From positions 1,520,001-1,584,000 of the forward strand of contig WPIO01000083.1 of the NCBI GenBank assembly GCA_009760855.2: a stretch of 64,000 nucleotides of DNA. Direction: 5' to 3'. Below, in pieces: positions 33,061 through 42,939 of this stretch (position 1 is the first letter of the stretch; each line of letters opens with the position of its first letter). The notes beneath the pieces were generated by a model, which saw nothing but the letters and a program-made list of their open reading frames with translations, ran no database searches and was not told the DNA's origin. The stretch is from Cristatella mucedo (lineage: Eukaryota; Bryozoa; Phylactolaemata; Cristatellidae). A program made the translations under genes and the position numbers.

Positions 33061-33169
33061 GTTTTGGGTTTGCCCCCAAATGACGTGTGGTTGGGCACAA
33101 GCGGTCCAGTACAGCAGCTGCTAGTGGCCAGGGCCAGGCAGCCTACGTACATGGTCCAACTGCGATACG

Positions 33170-33250
33170 ACTGCTTCCTGTTGGATACTGTGCTCGTGCT
33201 TAGCAAGTGCAATGCACTGACGGCGAAAGTGCATGATACTAAATGCACTC
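33170..33250 (+). pseudogene. Duplicated fragment of SMYD3-like exon 2
   Basis: The sequence ttagcaagtgcaatgcactg followed by acggcgaaagtgcatgatac closely matches gggcaagtgcaatgcgctga and cggtgaaagtgcgcgatgct in exon 2 (about 32390-32460). Translation LDTVLVLSKCNALTAKVHD parallels LADTAFVLGKCNALTVKVRD. It lies about 370 bp past the gene's stop in the same orientation and is followed by unrelated sequence, so it is a partial duplicate. Confidence 0.75.
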
Positions 33251-33394
33251 GCCGTATGCACTGTAGTTTCTATGGCTGCCTATTCAGCAAAAATCCCTGT
33301 CAGCATGCCAAGCATTAACTTTTTTTGAAAGCTGGATGCTGCTGCTTGCAGTGCACTGAGCACGCAGATTCTTCAGTCGGTAAAGTTTAGCTTA

Positions 33395-33406
33395 TATATA
33401 TATGTG

Positions 33407-33445
<39 letters not shown>

Positions 33446-33446
33446 A
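33395..33446. repeat. (TA)n(TG)n microsatellite
   Basis: TA/TATATG run passing into TG, directly at the tail of the minus-strand SINE-B copy; probably grown from its A/T-rich 3' end. Confidence 0.85.
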
Positions 33447-33585
33447 TAATTCATTTATATAGCGCCCCAAGAGAATTTAAGCTCTATTTAGGCGCTTCAC
33501 ATATGCCTCGGGGCTCGAGCCCATGACCTCAGTCAGACCTTGGTCGGAGCGAGCACCTTTACCGCTAGACCAAACCAGCTCGGAG
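33447..33585 (-). mobile_element. SINE-B copy
   Basis: Minus strand: aattcatttatatagcgccc (tail), aagagaatttaagctctatt (hairpin), gcttcacatatgcctcgggg, ctcgagcccatgacctcagt (B-box) and gctagaccaaaccagctcgg (head). Complete from head to tail. Confidence 0.88.
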
Positions 33586-33774
33586 CTTATCCAACTGCCG
33601 CTCCCCTGCTTTCACCCAAGGGTTAGTTGCTCGCCTCTATCAAATGGGTTCTAGTCCTTCAGCATGTGGAAAGCGCCTGGATAGAGATTGGGAACTCTTA
33701 AGGCACTGCAACTGAAGTATTTTCTCTTTTCTTCCCCGTTTTTGTAGCCGGAGAGCCGTAGTAGCTATCACTCC

Positions 33775-34312
33775 TGCTTACGGATTGACTTCAAGGTTTT
33801 GTCCCTCACTTTTAGGTCCCTTCATTGTATGGCTCCAGCCTATCTGTCAGATATACTACCCCATCAGGCTAAGCATCGTACCACCCGCTTTTCGGAATCC
33901 AACAGTCTAGAAATACCTCATACAAACCTTAAATCCTTTGGAGACCGTGCATTTAGTTCATATGCTCCCAAAGCCTGGAACTCTCTCCCGACCTGCGTCA
34001 GAACATCCCCTGACCTGACCACATTTAAAAGGAACCTAAAAACACCTATTTAGGACAGCATTTAGTGGGTCCCTGTGATTCGTCCTTGATGTGCTTATGC
34101 GTGCTGACACTGCATGCTGCCACTAACCACATCTGCATGCTGACCCTGTGCATGTCACCCCTAACCATATTATTCATTTCGTTTGTTTTTTCAAGCATGA
34201 TTTTACTTACCATTCAGTTGCATTTCCCCTTGCAGCAAATGTAAAGCGCCTAGAAAGAGATTAAGTTCTCTGAGGGCGCTTTATCAAGTGCATTATTATT
34301 ATTTTTATTACA
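33775..34312 (+). mobile_element. LINE 3' end, 5'-truncated
   Basis: Plus-strand copy beginning at RIDFKVLSLTFRSLHCMAPA and continuing through LPHQAKHRTTRFSESNSLEI, NLKSFGDRAFSSYAPKAWNS and the 3' untranslated region to hairpin and ATT tail. One of the least decayed copies in its C-terminus. Confidence 0.93.
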
Positions 34313-34400
34313 GTGGGCAATAAATAACTGTCTGCTGTAGGACTTTAACCCACGACTTGTGTCGTAAAGTGCACTCACCAGTGGGCCAAAGGCAGTAGAT
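34313..34400 (-). mobile_element. SINE-A, partial
   Basis: Minus strand: cagtgggcaataaataactg, gactttaacccacgacttgt and a degraded head; abuts the preceding LINE tail. Confidence 0.65.
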
Positions 34401-34429
34401 TGGGTTGGTTAGTCATGTTCGCCGAGTTC

Positions 34430-34640
34430 GCTGTGGCTGCCGTGCACTACGAATCGCGAATCTGTGGTTTTGATTCCACATAAAAGAAAACAGTACTCCT
34501 GGTTTACCAACAAAATGTCATGCCATTGGGCGTGATCATTTAATGGCCTGGCCCACCCTATATTTTTCAACTGCCATACAGCTGCCATTTCCAAAGTAGG
34601 CGTCGCTCAGCTGCGGTTTGATTCGAAATTATAGATGACC
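34430..34640 (+). repeat. Short dispersed repeat, unit 2
   Basis: Contains atggcctggcccaccctata, caactgccatacagctgcca and gtaggcgtcgctcagctgcg, then ggtttgattcgaaattatag. Tandem with unit 3. Confidence 0.65.
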
Positions 34641-34644
34641 CGTG

Positions 34645-34815
34645 TTCCGGGTGTACTCCTTTAAATTTCATGCAATTGTGAAGTTACATTTGTGTGGTAT
34701 GGCCTCCAGTGGCACGGGCCAGCCAGCCTCCCTACGTATTCGAACTGCCATGCAGCTGCCATTTCCACAATAGGCGTCAAGCAACGCCGGTTTTGATTTC
34801 ACCGTATAGAAACCA
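34645..34815 (+). repeat. Short dispersed repeat, unit 3
   Basis: Contains ggccagccagcctccctacg, cgaactgccatgcagctgcc and ataggcgtcaagcaacgccg. A further inverted relative lies at 35860-36012. No coding content. Confidence 0.65.
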
Positions 34816-34859
34816 ATGTATTACAATATAGTAAAATCCTTATCGCCAGTTTAATGCCG

Positions 34860-34984
34860 AGCTGGTTTGGTCTAGCGGTTAAGGTGCTCGCCACGACCGA
34901 GGTCGTGGGCTCGAGCCCCGAGGCATATGTGAAGCGCCTGAATAGAGATTAAGTTCTCTTAAGGGCGCTATATAAATGAATTAT
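34860..34984 (+). mobile_element. SINE-B, best full-length copy
   Basis: About 125 bp: head gagctggtttggtctagcgg (A-box region), ggtcgtgggctcgagccccg (B-box), then gaagcgcctgaatagagatt and aagttctcttaagggcgcta with an AAATGAATTAT tail. The 3' half is a variant of the LINE terminal hairpin. Confidence 0.9.
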
Positions 34985-35047
34985 AAAATGAACTATAAAA
35001 TGAATTATATAATGTCAGTATTAATGCGATAATTAACAGCTAATTTT

Positions 35048-35845
35048 AGTGCCTGTATAACAGACCAGAGTATACCTGTGGTCAAAACGGCCAAGCCACT
35101 TTATACCCCAAGGTTAAAACAGCCTAGGCCACATTATACCAGGGGTGTACAAAAGGCTATGCCAAACTATAATCCTCCAGGCAAGAATATACCCCGTCTG
35201 AAGGATAACACAGCACAAGATTTTTTAACTAAATTGTTGTTGATTGCTCAGTGGCAATTACCTAAATAGAGAACATTTGCAACAAATTTCTGCTGGTATC
35301 CGGCAAAGAACTTGTGCCGATATCTAAAAAGTTCATACATTAAAGCGATATTTTCAATTGGATCAATAAATTTCAAAAGCAGTCAAAGCTGTGGTAACAT
35401 GCCAAAGCACCGGCGCGAAGAAAATTTCACACTAGGTCAGTGTGAGCAAAATGAGCGATCACCTACAGTCTCGAGTCTAAAAAGTGGGACAGCCAGGCTA
35501 GGATAATCAGATGATCGAAGCACAGGAGCAGGTATAAAGACAATTATTAGCTCGTACGTGAGTGCTAAGCCGTCGTGGGCCTTGAATGCGTGTCGGAACT
35601 TTTCGCTCCGCTTTTTAATAGGTAACCAGTCAAGTTGTTTAGGAAGGGGCGCGGAATGGCCTGGTCGTCTAGCTTTGTAGGCAAGTGGCGCTCCCTTGTT
35701 AATGGTAAGTTGAAATTGAGGCAGATAAGAATGCATCGGCATGAGGAGTTCGTTCTGCGACACAGCAATCGTATACTTTGCATACGGTTCCCTATAACTT
35801 GCAATTTCGCGAAGTTTTTTGCGGAAATTGCAGCTATATCGCCGT
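35048..35845 (-). mobile_element. Foldback-like element, partial copy
   Basis: Starts with the terminal sequence gtataacagaccagagtata and subrepeats ggccaagccactttatac and cagcctaggccacattatac (35048-35195). The interior resembles the elements at 51 and 57 kb. On the minus strand, 35440-35840 encodes a LINE-type C-terminus: LDWLPIKKRSEKFRHAFKAH, APVLRSSDYPSLAVPLFRLE and TVGDRSFCSH. No second terminus was found. Confidence 0.7.
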
Positions 35846-35859
35846 TCAAATTTTTAAAC

Positions 35860-36012
35860 TATACTGGCTGGCCCGGGCCATTTGAGGCCTTTGCACGAGA
35901 ACGCGCAAGCGCGACAGCATGCAATTTTGTGGGTAAACCTGCAACACTATTCTGTATAATTTGGAATCAAAGGCGCAACGTTCTGGCGTTTATTGTGGAA
36001 ATGGAAGCTTCA
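35860..36012 (-). repeat. Short dispersed repeat, inverted unit
   Basis: Reverse complement of the family at 34430-34815: ccatttccacaataaacgcc and the ggcccgggccagccagtata end. Confidence 0.55.
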
Positions 36013-36389
36013 TCGCAGTTATTTGTTGGACCTCTGTAGTTCGTATGTATGTATGCATGTATAGTATGCAGGCTCCTCTGATAAGCCGCTGGTGAACAGC
36101 TGTTAGAAGAATCACCGAGAGGGGCCGGTGCACAGCTGTGGTCCGCCTGTGATGTGGCGTGGACACAGGCCGGTAACCCGCTGGTGGACAGATGGCAGAT
36201 TCACCATCATGATCGGCCTGTGCACAGCTGTGGTCCTCGATGAATCATTGGGGTCGACCAGGGGATCCGAGGATTCGAGGCGAGGACAGTCGAGTGGGAG
36301 AAGGGGCCGAAGGGAGCCGTGCGCCCTTTGGTTCTGTGCGTCGTAATTAACTGTTGAAGTTAAGCATCGGCTGACTCTCTGCTGTGCGA

Positions 36390-37010
36390 ATCAAACTACA
36401 ACCCCAACCATTCCACAGATGCAATACAAACATTGGATTTGCAAGTCCACCTCTTCGCTGATTGCCAATGTATATGACGACCTAGTTAGTCGATCAATGG
36501 TGCCATTAGAGAAGGGCAGTCGTCGGCCAATTCGTCGAAAGCCCGGAGATCCGCTACAGAAACAAAGCTCGGAGCAAAAGTTAAATCGATGTGCATTCGC
36601 AGAGTTCCGTTGTCGCGGTATTCTTTTGCAAGATTGAAATCTTGATCCTTGCGCCGAAGATTCTGTCCGAGATCTAACAAGCATCCAACTAGCTGCGCTC
36701 CAGGAAATGTGGTTTAACATGCATTATGACTGGCTTTCTCAAAATCTGACATGTATTTGCCGGATTCAAAGTTTGCATTATTCATTAATGACGTAACTGG
36801 ACATGCTACTATTACTTCCACCCCAGCTGCCATGCAAAATTTGCTTCTTTTTGGTATAACGTTAATTGATTTGGAGGACAACAAGCCGGTAATCAATGAA
36901 ACCATATGCTCACAGAAATTATTATTATAGTTACGCGATTTTGTCACGCTCGGATTTCTCACCGTTGCTAGCATTGTGACTTTTTTCCCGCGCGCCCTTT
37001 TCGGGGTGCC
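36390..37010 (-). pseudogene. MULE transposase fossil
   Basis: The minus strand reads, in changing frames, YMSDFEKASHNAC, then FPGAQLVGCLLDLGQNLRRK, DQDFNLAKEYRDNGTLRMHI and VADLRAFDELADDCPSLMAP. This matches the MULE transposase segment around the conserved D-F-E-x-A and C-F-F-H-x-x-Q-x-x-W-R-K blocks. The usual His and Trp are lost (CLLDLGQNLRRK). Frame breaks lie near 36680 and 36714. It is a dead fragment with no terminal repeats identified. Confidence 0.72.
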
Positions 37011-38045
37011 CAAGTTGACAGCAGTAGTGGTTTACAGGCATTATACAGCGGCCGTGGCGTAACCCCACCCCGTACAGTGGCCGAGAGCTCAAATCAGCTC
37101 CATGCCAATGCCGAGTCCGGAATTGCAGCAGTCTGTCTAATGGCGCCGGCTTTTATGCGGCCTCGGCCATAGATTATCGCAGAATCGTGTAGTCGCGAAT
37201 AATGAATATCAGTTGATGTGACCGATTTAGCGCGCCGCCATTTCAGCGTCGGAAGTGTGGCTATTTTGATATTATGACACTGTCGTTGGTTTGCGGGCTG
37301 TTGTGATTTATAGCAGTGCTATATAAGTAACGGGCGGCAAAGGCTCGTGGAGTCACGTCGAGGAGGCCGGGCAGAGCAGTCGCGTACTGGCCCGCTGCGG
37401 CGCCCGTGTGAATAGACGTCTTTGAGCCAGCCTCCGCCTTCTGCGCGGTGTCTCGCATACCTGCCGCTAGGAAGAATGTCAAAGCGCAGCTTGTCATGTT
37501 CCGAAAGAGCAGCTTGTTATGCTGCGCGTTTAGCGCTGCCTGAAATATTACGCCACCGCGGATCGCCCGACGCAGAAGCAACGACGCTCTTTTGCCGGCG
37601 CTCCGGTGTAGTGCCGATCTTGACTGGACAATCGCTTGGAGTAGCGCTGCCACTCGCGAAACTCAAATCGTCGAGACGCGACGTTAATGCGAGGGACCCC
37701 TTTGCGACTTTCGCGCGAATTCCAGAGCCGGCGCTGCACCAGGAGCGCCGAAAAGCGCAGAGAAAGATTTGAACGACAAAACGCAGCCAGCAGCCAAGCT
37801 GGTAAGCGTAGCACGCAGCATTTGAGCAAGATTGTCCGCGTCGTCTTTAGTTTGAATTAGGGGCGGCGGCGGCGGCTCCGACGCCAGCGCACGCTGGTGC
37901 GACCGTATTTCAACGTGTAGCGTGGTAATTAAATCGCGCCCCACTCGCGCTGCCGACGGGATCGGCCAGCCAGCCAGCCGGCTAGCGGAGATTTAAATAG
38001 GCTAGCCGCCGGATTGGGCCTTGAATGTGCACTCGATGGAAGCGT
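37011..38045. other. GC-rich flank, no gene recognised
   Basis: CpG density rises from about 37.2 kb. Open frames on both strands overlap each other, carry no family motif, and are best read as products of high GC content. Confidence 0.4.
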
Positions 38046-38050
38046 CTCCG

Positions 38051-38374
38051 CCGACCGACCGACCGACCGACCGACCGACCGACCGACCGACCGACCGACC
38101 GACCGACCGACCGACCGACCGACCGACCGACCGACCGACCGACCGACCGACCGACCGACCGACCGACCGACCGACCGACCGACCGACCGACCGACCGACC
38201 CGACCGACCGACCGGCCGACCGACCGACCGACCGACCGACCGACCGACCGACCGACCGACCGACCGACCGACCGACCGACCGACCGACCGACCGACCGAC
38301 CGACCGACCGACCGACCGACCGACCGACCGACCGACCGACCGACCGACCGACCGACCGACCGACCGACCGACCG
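38051..38374. repeat. (CCGA)n tetranucleotide array, about 81 units
   Basis: About 324 bp of CCGA with very few changes: an extra C near 38201 and an A to G change near 38215. Because the unit is 4 nt, every frame reads a four-residue repeat (Pro-Thr-Asp-Arg on plus, Ser-Val-Gly-Arg on minus), so long open frames through it mean nothing. It begins about 260 bp beyond the GT92 stop and may be in that gene's 3' untranslated region. Confidence 0.97.
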
Positions 38375-38393
38375 CGGTCTGATCGTCCAAGGG

Positions 38394-38438
38394 CGCGTCG
38401 CCGGAAGCCGCGCGAAAGCCGCGGCTTCCGGCGACGCG
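38394..38438. repeat. Perfect 19-bp inverted repeat (hairpin)
   Basis: The arms 38394-38412 (cgcgtcgccggaagccgcg) and 38420-38438 are exact reverse complements, separated by 7 nt (cgaaagc). The stem is almost all G/C and would be very stable in RNA or single-stranded DNA. It lies between the (CCGA)n array and the GT92 stop codon, about 200 nt past the stop in transcript sense. Confidence 0.9.
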
Positions 38439-38637
38439 GCTTGCGGCAGCCGCCGGCGGGCCGTCCTCGAGAGTTGACTGACGCGATTCGCTCGTCGACC
38501 GGTCGCCGCGCTTTCCGGCTGGCGCCGCGCTGAGAGCGACGCGGCACTGTCCGCGCCAGATGGCGCCTCACGGCGAGGGCTGCGGATTGCGCCCAGCCGT
38601 CGCCCTCGCTCGTCCGCGCGAGGGCGGCTGCCGCCGC

Positions 38638-39763
38638 TCAGGCGATCTCGAGCGCCGCCAGAGTGCGCGCGGCGGCCGCCAGCAGGTCGGCGGCGTAGCG
38701 GCCCATTCGACCGGCGCCGTCGTCGTACCAGCGTCTGGACGAGCAGACGGCACCCTTGCACCGCTGCCGGTAGTGGTGCACCCACGCCGAGTCGCCGCGC
38801 ACGGCCACGTAGCCGTCCGCCGGCAGCAGTCGCTTGTGCCAGTTGATTGCCACGGTGTCTTTGGTGCGGTGGACAGTCTTCACTTGCTCGTAGGTGGGCA
38901 GCGAGTGGCGCGTGTGGGCGAGCGCGTGCAGACCGCCGCCGTCGCTCGAGCGGCCGTAGTCTTCCAGGTACTCGGCCGCCAAGAACGAGAACGCTCCGGC
39001 GGCCGGATGGCGTCGCGCCAGACCGCGTATCAGCTCGGGCAGGGTTCGCTCGGACGTCGGCACGAGAATCTCGTCGAGATCGACGACCAGGACGTACTCG
39101 AAGTCGCGACGGAACCTGTGGTAGCAGTCCTGCAGCGAGAGCAGCTGCGTCTGAGGGTGTGGCTCGCTGCCCGTCGAGTAGGTGGCGTCGAAACTGTCGA
39201 ACAGCGAGCTGAAGGACGCGTTGTGCGCCACCAGCCAGCGCCTGACCTCGTCCTGCACGACCGTCAAGTAGCCGCGGTCGACGTAGTGCTGGAACGTCGC
39301 GTCGGCGGCGGCCGCCATGCTTGCGTTGTACAGAATCACGTGGTCGACGCCGAGCAGCGCATTTAGCTCCATCCACTCGACGACGCGGCGAGCGTCCGGC
39401 ACGCCGTACGCGCTCTTGACGCACACGCCCAAGAACTGCCTCGGTGGTGACGGCGACGACGACTGTCGTCGCGGCGAGCCGCCGCGGACCGGCAGAGTCA
39501 CGTCCCTGGATGCGTTGCCGTAGTCGCCGATGGTTATCTCGGCTATGGGCTCTTGCAGGTCCGGCACGGAGCACGTGAAATAGATGGCTCTCCATTGAGC
39601 GATCGTGCCGTTGGAGTAGTTGATGAACGTACCGTAGGCTCGGTAAGAGCGGCCGCCGTACTTGCAGTATAGTCTTCCCTTAAAGTTGTGACGTCCGAAT
39701 GCGGTCATGCGCAGCTTTGGGACGGGCTCGTTGAAGTCGGCGTACGCGGCCGCGAGAAACAGC
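38638..39763 (-). CDS. GT92 (DUF23) glycosyltransferase, exon 2
   Basis: GT92 enzymes are type II membrane proteins of the secretory pathway; the characterised member, nematode GALT-1, is a beta-1,4-galactosyltransferase. This exon carries the whole catalytic domain: FLGVCVKSAYG, VVEWMELNALLGVDHVILYN, TFQHYVDRGYLTVVQ, PQTQLLSLQDCYHRFRRDF, the metal-binding DxD in YVLVVDLDEILVP (about residues 298-300 of the spliced protein), GAFSFLAAEYLEDYG and YEQVKTVHRTKDTVAINWHK. The stop is at 38638. Acceptor TTTGCAG at 39767-39764. The reading frame is intact. Donor and acceptor sugars cannot be told from sequence. Confidence 0.94.
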
Positions 39764-41679
39764 CTGCAAAGACACGACGGCAGCTGCCCGCTGGTCGCCG
39801 CCGCTCTGGCCGCCCGCCGACTGCGCTGCTGCGGCGGCGGCAACGGTGAGTCGGCCGCCGCTACCGCTCGCGCTTGAACCTACTTTTCATAGTACACGAC
39901 GAGGGAAAGAGGATCGGGCTTTCGCTTGCCATCCCGCCATCTTGCCGAAGCCGCATCTTGCCATCGTGCCGCTCCGCCGCGTCGGTCCTCTGCGCCGGCG
40001 ACGTCGAGGAAGCTACGATCGCTCGTCGGGTTTCCTTCTCTCTGGACGAGCATGAGGACGTCGACCCGCTCCCTTTCCGACCTGGCCGTAACCGCTACCT
40101 ATAGGCCGAAGGACTAGGACATCTGGCGCCGCCGCCGCTATCGACGTCGCTGAGCTCGCGGTACCGCGGCGGCGGCATCCGGCCGCTCGCGCCGCACCCT
40201 GCGCACGAAATCCCCGCGCGCGAGCGTTCCGTGGGGGGTTCCGGCGTCGCGAGGCCGTTGCCCATTAGCGACGAATTCGGCCGACGGCCGACCTAAGCTC
40301 GGTACCCGGTAGTCGCTAAATCCTAAATAACCTAAACCACGAGCCCCCTGAGCGACGCGGCGAGCGTCGGCCTCTTCCATTTTCGATTTGCTGCGTGGAG
40401 CGGTATCGAGTTATTGCAGTTTTGGCGCCGCGACGGCAGACGCACAGGGCGCCGAAGATTGACTTACAGTTCTACACCCAAAAAAAAACTCGCAGAGCGC
40501 GCCGACGACAGCGGTGCTGCACGCCGTTGCGCACGGATCAGTCGCCGAAACGCCACGCCGAGCCTGGCCGCCGTGGCCTCCCTCTCATCGTCAGCGAATG
40601 TTTTCTCATTCGAGCAGCCGCTCGCGCCTTGCCGGTCGGGAGTCGCCTGCGGTGCTGCTACGCGCGATTGGCACCCACTCGTCATCGCCAGCCAACTATG
40701 CGGCGGTGGCAGCAGCGCCGCGCCGTGCGGCATTCCAGGTTCAATACTACTACTGCAAGCGGCTGCCTCCGGGAAGGACGCTCGCACGACTCAAGCGGCT
40801 TCGAGCGGGCGGCGCAGGTCGTTTAGCGGCAGCGCCCGATGCCAACGCTCGACTCGATCGCGCTTCGATAGTCCTTCCTACCGCGGCGCTATTATTCAGA
40901 AAAAACCGTCCGCTCAATCTTCAGCTCGCTCCGGCGTCGCGTCGCGGCGGCTGCGGCAGTGCCGCGTCAGCGCCCGACTCGAGCTCACTCAGCCGCACTG
41001 ATTACGATCTCCCTCGCGCCGGCAAGGGCGCCGCGCGCCGCGCCACGCTTAGTTGCGTCCCCGACGGGCTCCAGTTGAGTGCGAGCGCTGCTGCTGCTGA
41101 ACGAGCGCGGCTCTCGGGGCGATGGCGTCGCGGCTCGGTCGACTCCGTCGACAGGCCAGCGCCGGCGCTTCGTCTGGTTGGCCGCGCTATCTCAACGCGA
41201 TGCTGACGTTGCGGGGTAGGAGCGACGCGTCGGAGGACTCGCGGGTGACTGCGAGCGAGAGGCGTAAACTCGGCGAGAGGCGCTGCAGCGAGCTGAGCGC
41301 GACCGCAACACTCGCGGATACGGCAGAGGGCGATTCAGTGAAAGGCGAAAGGCGAGCGGCAACATTTGGAGACGTGGAACGGTTCGCCAACGCTCGGGCC
41401 GGCTGGCGGAACGCTCGGCGGCGAGCTGGCGGCGGCTCGATCTACGTAACGGGGGCACAAGAGGCGGCGCTTGCGCAATTCCGAGCCGATTGCCATTTCG
41501 CCCGCACCGCAGTCGCAGCTGCGGCGCGTACGCGATGAACGGACGGACCTGGGTCTTGTTTTGAGAGCTGCTCGGCAAACACGTAAGCCGCGACCGTGAG
41601 CCGCGGACAGATTGCTGGCTGCGCAGCCCAGAGTGGGACGATTTTGAAGGTCGAAGCGCACGAACTGAAGCCTCGGGAC
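39764..41679 (-). other. Intron of GT92 gene, CpG-rich
   Basis: A 1.9-kb intron between a GTCCCG donor and a TTTGCAG acceptor. It is very rich in CG dinucleotides and contains many overlapping open frames on both strands, none with recognisable family content. The phase (2 nt + 1 nt) fits the proposed splice. Confidence 0.65.
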
Positions 41680-41888
41680 CTGCGTCCGAGTAGCGGCCAA
41701 GCGAGGCAGCTCCCGACGGCGAGTCGCCAACCGACGCGCTCTCCCGCCGCCGCGGCGGTCGGTCGCAGAGGCGTGAACTGCAAGCGCCAGCTCACCAGAG
41801 TCGCCGTCGCCATGCAGGCGCACAGCAGGATGACCTTGGCAAAGTCTCGCATCCGCAAGCGCTGACTGACAAGCGGCCGAGCGACCAT
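41680..41888 (-). CDS. GT92 glycosyltransferase, exon 1 (signal anchor)
   Basis: Encodes the N-terminus starting at ATG 41888 in a good context (cagcATGg). The first residues are MVARPLVSQRLRMRDF, a short basic cytoplasmic tail, then the hydrophobic segment AKVILLCACMATATLVSW, a type II signal anchor, then a stem. The frame stays open upstream as far as a GTG at 41930, but no ATG precedes. The donor (cgcag|gtcccg) is weak; it was chosen because it gives the phase needed by exon 2 (Arg codon split 2+1). Spliced length is 444 aa, normal for the family. The exact donor needs transcript support. Confidence 0.78.
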
Positions 41889-41971
41889 GCTGTCCGGCGA
41901 CTCTTGAGTGCTCTGTTTGAGTATTGCCACCCTCCGTTGCCACGACGCTGCAAGTTGGGCGAGGCTATACT

Positions 41972-41978
41972 ATATAGG
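41972..41978 (-). promoter_or_regulatory. TATA box of GT92 gene
   Basis: The minus strand reads ccctatatagtatagcc about 85-90 bp upstream of the ATG at 41888. It is the only A/T-rich motif in this CpG-rich flank. A start site about 30 bp further would give a 5' untranslated region of roughly 55 nt. Confidence 0.6.
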
Positions 41979-41989
41979 GTCTGCAAAAT

Positions 41990-42935
41990 CCTGCCACGCC
42001 CCTCGCTCCGCCCCATGACTCACTCGCCGATCGCGCACCAGATGCGGCTCAGCTCGCCGGGGCAGATGCTAGCTTGAATTAGCGAGCGGCGCCGCTCTTG
42101 AGCAGCGATCACGACGACGTCGCCGCTGTCACCGCCGTCGCCGCCGACACCGCCTTGCTGTCGTCGCCTTGCCGTCGCCGCCTTGCCGTCGCCTCGTCGT
42201 CTTGCCGTCGGCTTGTCGCCGCCACCCCACCGTCGCTGCCACCGCCGTTGCCGCCGCCATTACTGTTGCCCCCATCACCCCCGCGGCATTGGGACAGCAT
42301 TACCAATACGAGTTTTTGTTGCTCGGTGCCGCGCCGAGGCCCTACGACGGGCGCTCGCGCTGCCAGTCAGCCGCGGCGGCGACTGAAAGTCAGCTGACGC
42401 TCGGCGTCCGAGTGCGGGGCCGCTCGCGGCCGCCCTGGGAGCCACCTATTGCCACGCAGGGCTGAACTCGCGAAGCAGAGAGGCATCGTCGACTCTAGGC
42501 ACTCACGTGCGTCCGACGAGGAGAGCGCGCCACGTCTACCTCGCCAATCGGTGACGGCGTCGGGCGAGCGAGGCGCCCGCCGCCGCCAGTCACTCGCGCC
42601 GGGTGAAGGCCGGGTGTCAGAAAAAAAGCCGCGTTCGAGCCGAGAGCTTAATCGAGCGAGCGAAACCACTCGGACTAGACGCTCTCGCGAGCTGATACGG
42701 CAGGTGGAGATTTTTCCGCCGGCCGCTTACCGGCGCAAAATGGAGCGAAACGAGGCGAGTTTTCGAGCGAAGAGAAGCTACCGCGGTGATGGCAGCTGAT
42801 GTTTGCAATCGGGTGACGGGGGCGGCCGTAGGGCTGCCGTCTCCCCCAAGTCTAATCGCACGACCAGGCGCCATATGGTACCGACATTCGTAACCCCGTA
42901 AAGAAGCAGCGACGGACAGCGTAATGCGAGGCCAC
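41990..42935. other. CpG-rich upstream region, no gene recognised
   Basis: Contains a GCC/CGC trinucleotide-rich stretch at about 42115-42290. Overlapping open frames are low-complexity and carry no domain. It may be the upstream part of the GT92 promoter island. Confidence 0.45.
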
Positions 42936-42939
42936 TGCA

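Noticed and set aside
34860-34984. tRNA gene
   Set aside because: A-box and B-box are present, but no complete cloverleaf with acceptor stem was found and the sequence continues into a LINE-like tail in several copies, so it is a SINE.
38051-38374. CRISPR-like array
   Set aside because: The repeat is a pure 4-bp microsatellite with no spacers, in an animal genome.
37982-38571. Long open frames with Pro-Thr-Asp-Arg or Ser-Val-Gly-Arg repeats on both strands
   Set aside because: They are automatic products of the CCGA tetranucleotide array, open in every frame; no start context, splice signal or domain supports a protein.
40395-41540. Several overlapping plus-strand frames of 100-230 aa in the GT92 intron
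   Set aside because: High GC removes stop codons; the frames are Arg/Ala/Ser-rich, overlap each other on both strands and show no known motif.
41889-41930. Upstream extension of GT92 exon 1 starting at 41930
   Set aside because: The codon at 41930 is GTG, not ATG; the first ATG is at 41888 in a good context and leads directly into the signal anchor.
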